Positions 1 through 7,628 of a stretch of DNA of 50,324 nucleotides are shown one piece after another. The first letter of the stretch is position 1; every line of letters begins with the position of its first letter. The position numbers were made by a program, and so were the translations under genes. Source of the stretch: an uncultured Methanobrevibacter sp. (GTDB lineage: Archaea > Methanobacteriota > Methanobacteria > Methanobacteriales > Methanobacteriaceae); NCBI GenBank assembly GCA_902771225.1, contig CACXWH010000028.1:1-50324 (forward strand). The letters are read 5' to 3'. The notes under the pieces were generated by a model. That model worked only from the letters and a program-made list of their open reading frames with translations, was not told the origin of the DNA and did not search any database.

Positions 1-447
1 TTTTACTTTTAATTTATACATTGCTTCCATTCCTTCATTTTCAAATGCAACACATTTTCTTTCAAGGACTTTACTTGTTAATAATGCAGCAACTGGTGGA
101 GTTATGACAAAAATAGAGTTATTTTCATTTAATGCATGGATTGTTTTATCGTGAAGCATTCCTTTTCCGATATGTATCTTAACTCCATGTTCGCTTAAAA
201 AAGGAATGGTGGATTCAATTTCCTCTTTGTTGCTTGTTGTCGGGGCAATTCCGGCATCACTTACTGCAGTGTGCATTATGGCAGAGCCTTCAATTTCAAA
301 ATCTAGGTTTTCTTCTTTGATTAATTTAACAAGCTGTGGTAATGCAGCATCACGGCCAGTAAACATTGTTCCAGAAATGGAAACCTGATCTCCTACATTA
401 AGAGATAGAATTTCTTCATCGGAAATTGGTGTTGATATTTGTTTCAT
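1..447 (-). CDS. fumB: Fumarate hydratase (class I, Fe-S) beta subunit, partial
   Basis: The minus-strand frame opens with MKQISTPISDEEILSLNVGD at 447 and stays open for 149 codons to the window edge, so the C-terminus is missing. The sequence matches the beta (C-terminal) subunit of two-subunit iron-sulfur fumarases, with the GTMFTGRDAALPQL, GTAVSDAGIAPTTSNKEE-like and GKGMLHDKTI segments typical of the family. With the alpha subunit it interconverts fumarate and malate in the cytoplasm. In methanogens this step belongs to the reductive TCA branch from oxaloacetate to 2-oxoglutarate, which fits the kor and sucC genes on the other side of the inserted DNA. A decayed copy of its first codons lies at 3285-3358. 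I am confident in the family. Which enzyme partner it has cannot be seen here. Confidence 0.85.
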   Translation of the reverse strand, partial: MKQISTPISDEEILSLNVGDQVSISGTMFTGRDAALPQLVKLIKEENLDFEIEGSAIMHTAVSDAGIAPTTSNKEEIESTIPFLSEHGVKIHIGKGMLHDKTIHALNENNSIFVITPPVAALLTSKVLERKCVAFENEGMEAMYKLKVK

Positions 448-560
448 ATCTAATTTTATAACATTAATTTATTTTAAAATTTCTTATTTTGAAAGAATTA
501 TTAATATTTCAATAAGTTATCAAATGTTTGAAAACAAATATTATTTACATTAATTATATG
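373..560. repeat. Direct repeat copy A (fumB 5' end plus upstream region)
   Basis: This segment reappears, diverged, at 3285-3482 in the same orientation. The match runs from inside fumB through its start codon and into the upstream AT-rich DNA, including the shared stretches gaaattggtgttgatat and aacattaatttatttt. Copy A is the functional one because the fumB frame is intact. The two copies flank about 2.7 kb of accessory DNA. Confidence 0.85.
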
Positions 561-1379
561 ACGTTTTTAGAGTCGTATATTGTCAATGAAATTTCTCATA
601 TATTTATTTTTTATGATTGGAGATTAAATTATATTTTAAAAGAAATTTTTGATATATCATGAAATCCTTTTTCACTATTTAAAAAATTTAACTCGGATAA
701 TCAACTTATTTTGTGCATAATATAAATTCTTTCTATAAAAGAAAAATTTATGGAAATTATAAAAAATTCAATCTACTAAAGAATAATTTTTAAAAATAAC
801 AAAAAATTCCATCTATAGAAAGAAAATTTCTTAATTAATTATTACTGCACATACTTTTCCAATCATCGAATATCCTCGCCATGAGTATTAAATTAGGATT
901 ATGAAAATTTTTTCATCAATGATTTTCCATCCTTTCATTTAATTAAGGATAAATTTATTAGTATTATATCAAATTAAGAATTTAATATATTTTTGGTTTG
1001 AAATAAAGACAATTTTACAAATTTAGAGTAATTTAACAAAGTCAAAGCAATATTTTAATATTGCTAATATTTGATCTCATACTGTTACTATTAATTGGCA
1101 TGGTGATACATGATAATTTTGAATGTTAACAATTATTGGATGCAATTCAACATTAACTATAAACACATGTTATGGGAAATTAGTTGAAGCATTAGATTAG
1201 ATTATTTTTGAATAGTTATCCTGAACTCGACTGAAGCATTATTTAATTGTTAAAATTTCATCAATATCCAATTGAAGAGCAGTACTCATTGATTTTTTCT
1301 TGCCTTATAACATAATGTAATTTCATAATCAAATCTATAAAAACTATAAAAGTAGTTTGTTAAATTACTATAATTTTAA
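561..1379. other. AT-rich non-coding stretch
   Basis: I see no convincing coding frame in this 0.8 kb. It is very AT-rich with frequent stops in all frames. A short minus-strand frame near 1290-1240 (MSTALQLDIDEILTIK) ends after 16 codons and could be a gene remnant, but I cannot assign it. The stretch lies inside the insert between the two direct repeats. Confidence 0.5.
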
Positions 1380-1583
1380 TTATTCCAGATATTTTTCTTT
1401 CAATATGATAAATAACCCTGAAATAGTTAAAACTTCAAAAAAAGCGAAAATAGCTTGACAATTAGAATAATAAGCTCTAATATATGGGCCATAAGATAAA
1501 AATGAACAGAACCAACATAATCCAAAAAGCTGTGCAAATAGTGTTATCAATAATAATATCTCAAAAATAAAAAGCAACAACAT
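1380..1583 (-). CDS. Possible small membrane protein
   Basis: This 67-residue frame is strongly hydrophobic, with two or three likely membrane-spanning stretches (about residues 2-25, 28-35 and 43-60) and a charged tail KEKYLE. No family is recognised. It starts at ATG 1583 in a T-rich context without a clear ribosome binding site or TATA box. It could be a genuine small membrane protein, a fragment of a larger decayed one, or chance, since AT-rich DNA readily gives hydrophobic frames. Confidence 0.3.
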   Translation of the reverse strand: MLLLFIFEILLLITLFAQLFGLCWFCSFLSYGPYIRAYYSNCQAIFAFFEVLTISGLFIILKEKYLE

Positions 1584-1669
1584 ATTTTTTTTAGGTTTGT
1601 TAGAGGAACAGCATGTGGGTGAGAGAATTTTAAATGATAATGCTGTGGAAATATGAAAATGCTTTTAGC

Positions 1670-1681
1670 AAATATTTATAT
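1670..1681 (+). promoter_or_regulatory. TATA box for the structured RNA candidate
   Basis: AAATATTTATAT matches the archaeal TATA box. Usual spacing puts transcription start near 1703-1708, just before the folded element at 1724-1790. No start codon of a convincing gene follows. Confidence 0.5.
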
Positions 1682-1704
1682 GCAATAGCATACATAATAT
1701 AATT

Positions 1705-1795
1705 TGAATATTATAGGAGGTAAAAACTTCTTTTGAAGTTCAGCCCGTATATCCTTGTCTCGACGAGGGGCGAATTAGGTGGTATATGGGTTCTT
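1705..1795 (+). ncRNA. Structured small RNA next to a DUF3800 gene
   Basis: Three helices can be drawn. Helix 1 is AACTTC-TTTT-GAAGTT (1725-1740). Helix 2 is an 8-bp closing stem, CCCGTATA (1744-1751) with TATATGGG (1783-1790). Helix 3, nested inside, is CCTTGT-CTCG-ACGAGG (1753-1768). GGCGAATTAGGTGG is left unpaired on the 3' side. Helices 2 and 3 each contain one G.U pair that would become an A.C mismatch on the other strand, so the plus strand is the likely RNA. A TATA box sits at the right distance upstream. The region is much more GC-rich than its surroundings, as expected for a folded RNA in an AT-rich genome. It runs tail-to-tail with the DUF3800 gene, whose stop is at 1817. Structured RNA motifs beside DUF3800 genes have been reported in comparative surveys. 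Whether this one belongs to a known motif cannot be tested here. Confidence 0.6.
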
Positions 1796-1816
1796 CTATC
1801 ATTCATCAAATTGCTT

Positions 1817-2422
1817 CTAATTTTCATATACCAATTTCACTACCTTATTTTTTATCATATCTAAAAATTCAGGATTATCATTTTCAAAATTTTGAAATGT
1901 TGACCATGAAATTAAATCAGCCATCTGCAGGCCTTTGTAATGCATTGAATCAACATGTTCTATCTTAATAGGTTGTTTTTTGATATTATTTAGATTATTT
2001 AAAAAGAGTTCGTTGAAATTATCTATCTCTTCCTGCTTGTTTTTTGATTTGTCTATGAATATGAAGGTAGGTTTATCAATGTTAATTAATTTAGCTAACC
2101 TTGAGGCCAAAATATCATATGCTTTTTTATTATCACCATATCCTATTTTAAATCTGTTTTCTTTGTCAAAAACGATTATGAAAACTTCATAATCGATGTT
2201 TTTTAATTTTTCAAGGATTTTAATTTTTAATTCATATGGGAGATTTCCTCCTTTAACTTCATTGGAGGTCAACATTTTCTTTTTAAAATCTCGTCTCGTT
2301 TTCTTAATTATTTTTTCTAGCTTTTTTGAATCCTCAACTTTGATAGCTGCCATGACAAAATACTTTGAACTGGCTTTTTTAGTTCCCAAATCTCCACTTT
2401 CATCAATATAAATATAAGACAT
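1817..2422 (-). CDS. DUF3800 domain protein (RNase H-like fold)
   Basis: The 201-residue product begins with the diagnostic IDESGD motif (residues 6-11). It also has an internal E-x-K-G (E55-G58), a FIFIDKS strand ending in D124, and a C-terminal HVDSMHYKGLQMADLI block (D158, Q166, D169). These acidic residues are the conserved DUF3800 set and are consistent with an RNase H-like metal-dependent nuclease. That activity is inferred from the fold family and has not been shown for this protein. Family members often sit in defence or mobile regions. The gene is isolated inside the insert bounded by the 190-bp repeats and converges on the structured RNA at 1705-1795, which may be its partner or substrate. 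The start at ATG 2422 gives full family length. Confidence 0.85.
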   Translation of the reverse strand: MSYIYIDESGDLGTKKASSKYFVMAAIKVEDSKKLEKIIKKTRRDFKKKMLTSNEVKGGNLPYELKIKILEKLKNIDYEVFIIVFDKENRFKIGYGDNKKAYDILASRLAKLINIDKPTFIFIDKSKNKQEEIDNFNELFLNNLNNIKKQPIKIEHVDSMHYKGLQMADLISWSTFQNFENDNPEFLDMIKNKVVKLVYEN

Positions 2423-2525
2423 GCTAAAAACCGGATTACAATTAATTTTACAACTTTTAATAATCTATTTTTTATCATTAATTAATATTTTCATCAGAGA
2501 ATTATGTGTCGAAATATAATAAAAA

Positions 2526-2537
2526 TTTTATATAAAA
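2526..2537 (+). promoter_or_regulatory. TATA box for small gene at 2568
   Basis: TTTTATATAAAA lies about 35 bp before the ATG at 2568, giving a very short or absent leader. The second paralogue has a near-identical arrangement (TATA at 2897-2911, ATG at 2936). Confidence 0.5.
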
Positions 2538-2567
2538 GTAATAATAAAATATTATATTAATTATTAT

Positions 2568-2783
2568 ATGTGGGTTGTAATAAGTATGGCCAATATAAAT
2601 AATACCTCATCCTACATGGATGAAGACAAAAAGCAAATTATCAAAGAGTCTAATTATACCTATAGGGATGCTCTTGAAGTTTCAGCTTTTCTCATTGAAA
2701 CTGGAAGGTTCAAAAGATTCTACAAAGAAATGCAAATTGCAGACCTCCAAAAAGAACTTGACCAAATGGACAAAGAAGAATAA
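2568..2783 (+). CDS. Small hypothetical protein, copy 1 of a paralogous pair
   Basis: The 71-residue product is soluble, charged and helix-rich. Its core reads QIIKESNYTYRDALEVSAFL followed by a short I-E-T-G-R-F segment, and is clearly related to the 56-residue product at 2936-3106. Shared positions are I-[IV]-x-[DE]-S-x-[FY]-T-x-RDA-x-E-x-x-A-x-LI-x-x-G. The C-terminus is acidic and basic (KELDQMDKEE). No known family is recognised. It may start at 2568 or at the in-frame ATG 2586. Neither has a clear ribosome binding site, and the close TATA box suggests a nearly leaderless transcript. A small regulator or nucleoid-type protein is possible but unsupported. Confidence 0.6.
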   Translation: MWVVISMANINNTSSYMDEDKKQIIKESNYTYRDALEVSAFLIETGRFKRFYKEMQIADLQKELDQMDKEE

Positions 2784-2896
2784 TGGCTAACTTCAAAAAT
2801 ATATCTTCAGGATATAACTCTAAGAAAAACTATTTTTGATTGTAAAAGGTAATAATAAAAATTATTATTATTTTTATATTTTTTACATAATATAAT

Positions 2897-2911
2897 TTTA
2901 TATATAATACA
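2897..2911 (+). promoter_or_regulatory. TATA box for small gene at 2936
   Basis: TTTTATATATAATAC lies 25-39 bp before ATG 2936. It mirrors the promoter of the neighbouring paralogue, suggesting that gene and promoter were duplicated together. Confidence 0.5.
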
Positions 2912-2935
2912 TAATAAAATAATATATTATGTTAC

Positions 2936-3106
2936 ATGAAAATCCAATATTGGTGCAAGGATGGAAATAACACTCAAAAAATTGTTGAAGACTCAACCTT
3001 CACACACAGGGATGCATATGAACTGGGAGCAAAACTAATAGCTATGGGTAATGCGGAAGAAACAATAGCACTAATAAAACCAGTCCTGATTTTTAAAGAA
3101 TCATAA
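2936..3106 (+). CDS. Small hypothetical protein, copy 2 of a paralogous pair
   Basis: The 56-residue product starts MKIQYWCKDGNN and carries the same core as its neighbour: IVEDSTFTHRDAYELGAKLI followed by A-M-G-N-A. Conservation of the core at protein level while flanking DNA differs supports real coding. The N-terminus (IQYWCKDGNN) is not in copy 1, and the C-terminus is a short hydrophobic helix (ETIALIKPVLIFKES). No known family is recognised. The ATG is about 30 bp after a TATA box, so translation may be leaderless. Confidence 0.55.
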   Translation: MKIQYWCKDGNNTQKIVEDSTFTHRDAYELGAKLIAMGNAEETIALIKPVLIFKES

Positions 3107-3284
3107 AGCAAACCGAATACCGTTTAATTGAAACAAGAAAAAACTGAAAATAGAATTAAAAGATTTAAGGGAATAAATGTGCACTATATGAAAAATCGGT
3201 AGAAATAAACCATGTCTATGGGTAGTGAAAAAAATATAAATATAGTTTTACAATAATAAACGAATATCTACAATTGCAAATTTG

Positions 3285-3358
3285 AGAAATAGAAACCTGA
3301 TCTCCATGTCAAGAGATTGAATTTCTTCATTTGAAATTGGTGTTGATATCTGTTTCAT
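3285..3358 (-). pseudogene. fumB 5'-end remnant
   Basis: Read on the minus strand from ATG 3358 it gives MKQISTPISNEEIQSL, matching the start of FumB. It then loses one base relative to copy A, shifts frame, and diverges after about 25 codons. It is a duplicated gene start, not a functional gene. Confidence 0.8.
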
Positions 3359-3482
3359 ATCTAATTTTATAACATTAATTTATTTTAAAATTTCTTATTT
3401 TTATAAAAATATTAAATTTTCAATAAGTTATTTAAAGGTTTGAAAGTTTGAAAACAAATATAGTATACATTATAATTTAATG
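3285..3482. repeat. Direct repeat copy B upstream of korD
   Basis: This is the diverged second copy of 373-560, in the same orientation. It still aligns over the first part of fumB, its start codon and the AT-rich upstream DNA including tttgaaaacaaata. It now supplies the upstream region of korD. Confidence 0.85.
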
Positions 3483-3504
3483 ATTTATTTAGGAGATTGT
3501 AAAT

Positions 3505-3768
3505 TTGATTTTAGTTAATGAGGATTTATGCAAAGGATGCCACCTTTGTCTGTTTATGTGCTATAAAAATGTTTATGCAATATCTTCGGAGGCTAATAAA
3601 AAAGGAGTGTTGCTTCCTTATGTTAAATTTGAAGATAGATGCACTAGCTGCGGAGTTTGTGAATTAATTTGTCCGGATCAAGCTATTACAGTTGATGTTA
3701 ATAAAAATTGGTGGGTTGGAAAAGAAGATAATTCATTCAATCCTAAATTTTCAAATGGGAAGAAATAG
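3505..3768 (+). CDS. korD: 2-oxoglutarate:ferredoxin oxidoreductase delta subunit
   Basis: This is an 87-residue ferredoxin-like subunit with two 4Fe-4S motifs. The first is C-x2-C-x2-C-x3-C near residues 9-19 (CKGCHLCLFMC) and the second is CTSCGVCELICP near residues 47-57. It passes electrons between external ferredoxin and the catalytic subunits. It starts at TTG 3505 behind a clear AGGAGAT ribosome binding site at 3491-3497. It is first in the korDABC-sucC operon, 8 bp before korA. In hydrogenotrophic methanogens the enzyme works reductively, carboxylating succinyl-CoA to 2-oxoglutarate for glutamate synthesis. Confidence 0.9.
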   Translation: MILVNEDLCKGCHLCLFMCYKNVYAISSEANKKGVLLPYVKFEDRCTSCGVCELICPDQAITVDVNKNWWVGKEDNSFNPKFSNGKK

Positions 3769-3776
3769 GTGTTAAA

Positions 3777-4907
3777 ATGTCAGAAGAATTATTTATTCAA
3801 GGAAACGAAGCATGTGCAAAAGGTGCACTAAGAGCTGGATGTAGATTTTTTGCAGGTTATCCTATTACCCCATCTACTGAAGTTGCAGAAACCTTATCTC
3901 GTGAACTTCCAAAAGTCGGAGGATCTTTTGTTCAAATGGAAGATGAAATTGCATCTGCAGGCGCAATCATTGGAGGATCTTGGGGAGGAACTAAATCAAT
4001 GACTGCAACATCAGGTCCAGGTTTATCTTTAATGCAAGAAAATATTGGTTATGCATTTATTACAGAAACTCCTATTGTTATTGTTGATGTTCAGAGAGGT
4101 TCACCTTCTACAGGCCAGCCTACAATGGCATCACAGAGTGATATGATGCAAGCCCGCTGGGGTTCTCATGGAGATTATGAGCCGATAGCTTTATCTCCAT
4201 CTAGTGTTCAGGAATTTTTTGATTTTACAGTAAAAGCTTTTAATTTAGCAGAACAATTCAGAACACCTGTATTTGTCATGGCTGATGAAATTATTGGGCA
4301 CATGAGAGAAAAAATCATTATTGAAGATGATGTGGAAATAGTTGCAAGGAAAATGCCTGAGGATAAAGATAATTTTTCACCGTTTAAAAATGTTGAAAAT
4401 TCTACAAATCCAATGCCTTCATTTGGTCAAGGATTTAATATCCATGTTACTGGTTTAACTCATGATGAAAGAGGTTATCCTGATACTAACGACCCTGAAG
4501 CTCATGATGCATTGGTTCAAAGGTTATGTGATAAAGTATTAAATAATCGTGATAAAATTTGTTCTGTACAATCAAACTACTGTGAAGATGCAGATATTAT
4601 TATTGTATCTTATGGGGCTCCAATCAGGTCTGTTTATGAAGCTTGCGAAAAAGCAAGAGCTGAAGGTAAAAAAGTAGGTTATATTAAACTTGATACTCCA
4701 TGGCCGTTCCCAGAAGAGCAGGTTAAGGAATTATCCAAAAATGCATCTGATGTGCTTGTTGTGGAATTGAATTTAGGTCAAATGTATTATGAAGTTGACC
4801 GTGTATTAAGAAGAGATGCTAATGTTCATCTTATGGGCCAAATTGGTGGATTAATGCCTACTCCTGAAGAAATATTATCTAAAATTAATGAAATGGGAGG
4901 AAATTAA
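3777..4907 (+). CDS. korA: 2-oxoglutarate:ferredoxin oxidoreductase alpha subunit
   Basis: The 376-residue product carries pyruvate-ferredoxin-oxidoreductase domains I and II: GCRFFAGYPITPSTEVAE near residues 21-38 and the TSGPGLSLM loop near residues 78-86, followed by a C-terminal transketolase-like domain II with IVSYGAPIRSVYEA. SPSTGQPT is the family's substrate-side motif. It pairs with KorB to bind 2-oxoacid and thiamine diphosphate. The order delta-alpha-beta-gamma and the sucC neighbour favour 2-oxoglutarate over pyruvate or branched-chain acids. The stop codon abuts the korB start. Confidence 0.92.
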   Translation: MSEELFIQGNEACAKGALRAGCRFFAGYPITPSTEVAETLSRELPKVGGSFVQMEDEIASAGAIIGGSWGGTKSMTATSGPGLSLMQENIGYAFITETPIVIVDVQRGSPSTGQPTMASQSDMMQARWGSHGDYEPIALSPSSVQEFFDFTVKAFNLAEQFRTPVFVMADEIIGHMREKIIIEDDVEIVARKMPEDKDNFSPFKNVENSTNPMPSFGQGFNIHVTGLTHDERGYPDTNDPEAHDALVQRLCDKVLNNRDKICSVQSNYCEDADIIIVSYGAPIRSVYEACEKARAEGKKVGYIKLDTPWPFPEEQVKELSKNASDVLVVELNLGQMYYEVDRVLRRDANVHLMGQIGGLMPTPEEILSKINEMGGN

Positions 4908-5765
4908 ATGTCTGAAGAAAATAAATTTACTCCATATTTGAGACAAGATAGATTACCACATATATTCTGTCCGGGCTGTGGAAATGGAACAATTATGAAC
5001 GCTTTTATAGAAGGAATGAAAAAAGCAGAAATGGATTTTGAAAATATTGCAATGGTTTCCGGTATTGGTTGTTCTTCTAGGATTCCAGGATATATGAATT
5101 GTGATTCTCTTCACACTACACACGGCAGAGCATTAAGTTTCGCTACTGGTTTAAAAACTGCTAATAAAGATTTGGATGTGGTTGTTTTCACTGGAGATGG
5201 TGACTGTGCATCAATTGGTGGAAATCATCTAATTCATGCTGCTAGAAGAAATATTAATTTAACTGTTATTTGTATTAATAATAATATTTATGGTATGACT
5301 GGTGGTCAGATTAGTCCTACTTCTCCTAAAGGCAGTTTTGGAACTACTGCACCCTATGGAAATATGGATTCTCCATTTAATTTAGCTGAACTTGTTGCAG
5401 CTGCAGGTGCTACTTACTCTGCAAGATGGACTACAATCCAAATTGAAAATTTAGTCTCAGCTATTAAAGATGGTCTTAAAAATCCGGGTTTCTCATTTAT
5501 TGAGGTTGCAACCCAATGTCCAACTTATTATGGGCGTAAAAATAAACTCAGAACTGCAACTGCTATGGCAGTAACAATAAAAATGAATACTGTATTTAAA
5601 TCTGCTGCAGACAGGATGAGGAAAAAAGATTTGGAAGGAAAAATCGTGGTTGGAGAATTTGCTAATTCTCAAAGAGCTGAGTTTACAGAAAACATTGAAA
5701 GAATTAGCGAAGAAAAATTTGGTAAAAAAACTTTAATTAATTCAGCATATGAAGAGGAATTATAA
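4908..5765 (+). CDS. korB: 2-oxoglutarate:ferredoxin oxidoreductase beta subunit
   Basis: The 285-residue thiamine diphosphate-binding subunit has FCPGCGNG near residues 20-27 and the GDGDCASIGGNHLIHAARRN stretch, with INNNIYGMTGGQ completing the Mg-ThDP site. CPGCG provides iron-sulfur or structural cysteines of the family. Its start directly follows the korA stop and its last base overlaps the korC start, indicating translational coupling. Length and motifs are normal for the methanogen enzyme. Confidence 0.92.
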   Translation: MSEENKFTPYLRQDRLPHIFCPGCGNGTIMNAFIEGMKKAEMDFENIAMVSGIGCSSRIPGYMNCDSLHTTHGRALSFATGLKTANKDLDVVVFTGDGDCASIGGNHLIHAARRNINLTVICINNNIYGMTGGQISPTSPKGSFGTTAPYGNMDSPFNLAELVAAAGATYSARWTTIQIENLVSAIKDGLKNPGFSFIEVATQCPTYYGRKNKLRTATAMAVTIKMNTVFKSAADRMRKKDLEGKIVVGEFANSQRAEFTENIERISEEKFGKKTLINSAYEEEL

Positions 5766-6310
5766 TGAGAACTGAAATTAGAATTGGCGGATTTGGAGGT
5801 CAGGGAGTAATTCTTGCAGGTATTATCTTAGGTAAGGCTGCAAGTATTTTTGATAAAAATGAAGCAGTTCAAACTCAATCTTATGGTCCTGAAGCCCGTG
5901 GAGGAGCTTCAAAATGTGAAGTCGTTATTGGTGATAGCGAAATAGATTATCCTAAAGTTCAAAGCCCAGACATATTAGTGGCCATGTCCAATGAAGCTTT
6001 AATAAAATACATTGTTGATTTAAAGGATGAAGGTACTTTAATTGTTGACCCGGACACTACAGATATTGAAGATGTGAGGGATTTCATCGATCAACATAAT
6101 ATTAAAGTTTTTAAAGCTCCTGCAACTAAAACAGCTAACGATGAAATCGGTCTTAAAATTGTTGCTAATATTGTTATGGTTGGAGCGATTACAAAAATTA
6201 CAGGGGTCATATCTGAAAATGCGGCTGTTGAAGCAATTAAGGATAGTGTTCCGGCAGGAACTGAAGAAAAGAATATTGGTGCATTTAATGCAGGATATAA
6301 TTTAGTTTAG
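5765..6310 (+). CDS. korC: 2-oxoglutarate:ferredoxin oxidoreductase gamma subunit
   Basis: The 181-residue gamma subunit opens with RIGGFGGQGVILAGIILGKA and contains QSYGPEARGGASKCEVV, both hallmarks of the family. The ATG overlaps the korB stop by one base. It completes the four-subunit enzyme and is followed after 12 bp by sucC. Confidence 0.92.
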   Translation: MRTEIRIGGFGGQGVILAGIILGKAASIFDKNEAVQTQSYGPEARGGASKCEVVIGDSEIDYPKVQSPDILVAMSNEALIKYIVDLKDEGTLIVDPDTTDIEDVRDFIDQHNIKVFKAPATKTANDEIGLKIVANIVMVGAITKITGVISENAAVEAIKDSVPAGTEEKNIGAFNAGYNLV

Positions 6311-6322
6311 TTAGGTGTTAAT

Positions 6323-7438
6323 ATGAAGTTTTTCGAAAATGTAGCAAAAAAAGTTTTTAATAAAGAAGGAATTAAAATACTTGAAGGTCATGTTGCATAT
6401 TCTCCTGAAGAATCAATAGCAATATGCTCTGAAATGGGAGTTCCAGTTGTTTTGAAAGCACAAGTTTTAACCGGCGGTAGAGGCAAAGCTGGCGGTGTAA
6501 AATTTGCAGATAATCCTGGTGAAGCTTTAAAAGTTTCTGAAGAAATCTTGGGAATGGAAATAAAAGGTGAAGAGGTAAAACATTTATTAATTGAAGAAAA
6601 AGCAGATATCCTTCAAGAATATTTCTTAAGCATTTCTATTGATAGGTCTGCAAGAAGACCGGTTATTATGGTAAGTAAAGAAGGTGGTGTTGAAATTGAA
6701 AATCTCGCAAAAACAAATCCTGAGAAAATTATCAAATATTACCCACAACCTTTAATTGAATTTTTACCATATGAAGCCCGTGAAATTGCCCGTAAAATGG
6801 GAGTGCCTTCAGAGTTAATTGGACCAATGGGCGATGTAATTTTGAAGTTATATAATGTTTTCAATAAATATGATTGTGAAGTTGCAGAAATCAATCCATT
6901 AATTTTAACTCCTGATGGATTAATTGCCGCTGATGCAAAATTAGAAGTCGAAAATGATGCTTTATACAGACATGAAGACTTAGTTAATTTGTTACATTAT
7001 AAAAAGAAAACAGTTGACTTTGTTAAATTAGACGGAGATATAGCTGTAATTGGTAATGGAGCAGGTTTAACCTTAACTGCAATGGATATGATTAAACTTA
7101 ATGGTGGAGAACCAGCAACATTTTTAGATATCGGTGGTGGAGCTTCTGAACAAATTATTAATCAGGCATTAAACATTGTATTAAGTTATGAACCTGTTAA
7201 AGTAGTATTTTTAAATGTTTTGGGTGGTATTACTAAAGCCGATGATGTGGCAAATGGAGTAGTTAAAGCATTAAAACATACTGATAGGGAAGTACATATT
7301 GTTATTAGATTAACTGGAACTAATGAAAAAGAAGGTCAAAGAATTCTTGAAGAAGCTGGAATTCCATATGAAATTTCTATGGAAAAAGCAGCTAAAAAAG
7401 CAGTTGATTTATGCAATGAATTAAAAGCACAAGAATAA
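6323..7438 (+). CDS. sucC: Succinyl-CoA synthetase (ADP-forming) beta subunit
   Basis: The 371-residue protein has an N-terminal ATP-grasp domain (KAQVLTGGRGKAGGVKFA near residues 46-63; EINPL near 190) and a C-terminal CoA-ligase domain with FLDIGGGAS and FLNVLGGITKADDVA. It makes succinyl-CoA from succinate, ATP and CoA with an alpha subunit that is not in this window. It directly follows kor, so succinyl-CoA is made and carboxylated by products of one operon. ATG 6323 lies behind a TTAGGTG ribosome binding site. Slightly shorter than bacterial SucC (about 388 residues), as usual in methanogens. Confidence 0.93.
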   Translation: MKFFENVAKKVFNKEGIKILEGHVAYSPEESIAICSEMGVPVVLKAQVLTGGRGKAGGVKFADNPGEALKVSEEILGMEIKGEEVKHLLIEEKADILQEYFLSISIDRSARRPVIMVSKEGGVEIENLAKTNPEKIIKYYPQPLIEFLPYEAREIARKMGVPSELIGPMGDVILKLYNVFNKYDCEVAEINPLILTPDGLIAADAKLEVENDALYRHEDLVNLLHYKKKTVDFVKLDGDIAVIGNGAGLTLTAMDMIKLNGGEPATFLDIGGGASEQIINQALNIVLSYEPVKVVFLNVLGGITKADDVANGVVKALKHTDREVHIVIRLTGTNEKEGQRILEEAGIPYEISMEKAAKKAVDLCNELKAQE

Positions 7439-7483
7439 TTTGTTATTAATTAGAAAAACTTCAAATATTCTTTATTAATCTTT

Positions 7484-7516
7484 AAAGGGAATTTAATCAA
7501 TTCCTTTTATTGATAA
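7484..7516 (+). terminator. Hairpin after sucC
   Basis: AAAGGGAATT (7484-7493) pairs with AATTCCTTTT (7499-7508) around a 5-base loop, followed by T-rich DNA. It lies 45 bp after the sucC stop and is a plausible end for the kor-sucC transcript. Confidence 0.45.
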
Positions 7517-7628
7517 TATCTTGTTTTAAATATTTAATTTTTGTAAAAATAGAAAAAAACTAATTTTATTAAAAAAAAATAAAAATAAGTTCTTTAAAGA
7601 AATAATTCTTTAAAGAGTATATTAGCTG

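Noticed and set aside
206-388. 60-residue plus-strand frame
   Set aside because: It lies wholly inside fumB on the opposite strand and has no family features.
1786-2411. Three plus-strand frames of 60-71 residues
   Set aside because: They are antisense shadows of the DUF3800 gene; hydrophobic and Ser/Leu-rich as expected from reverse reading.
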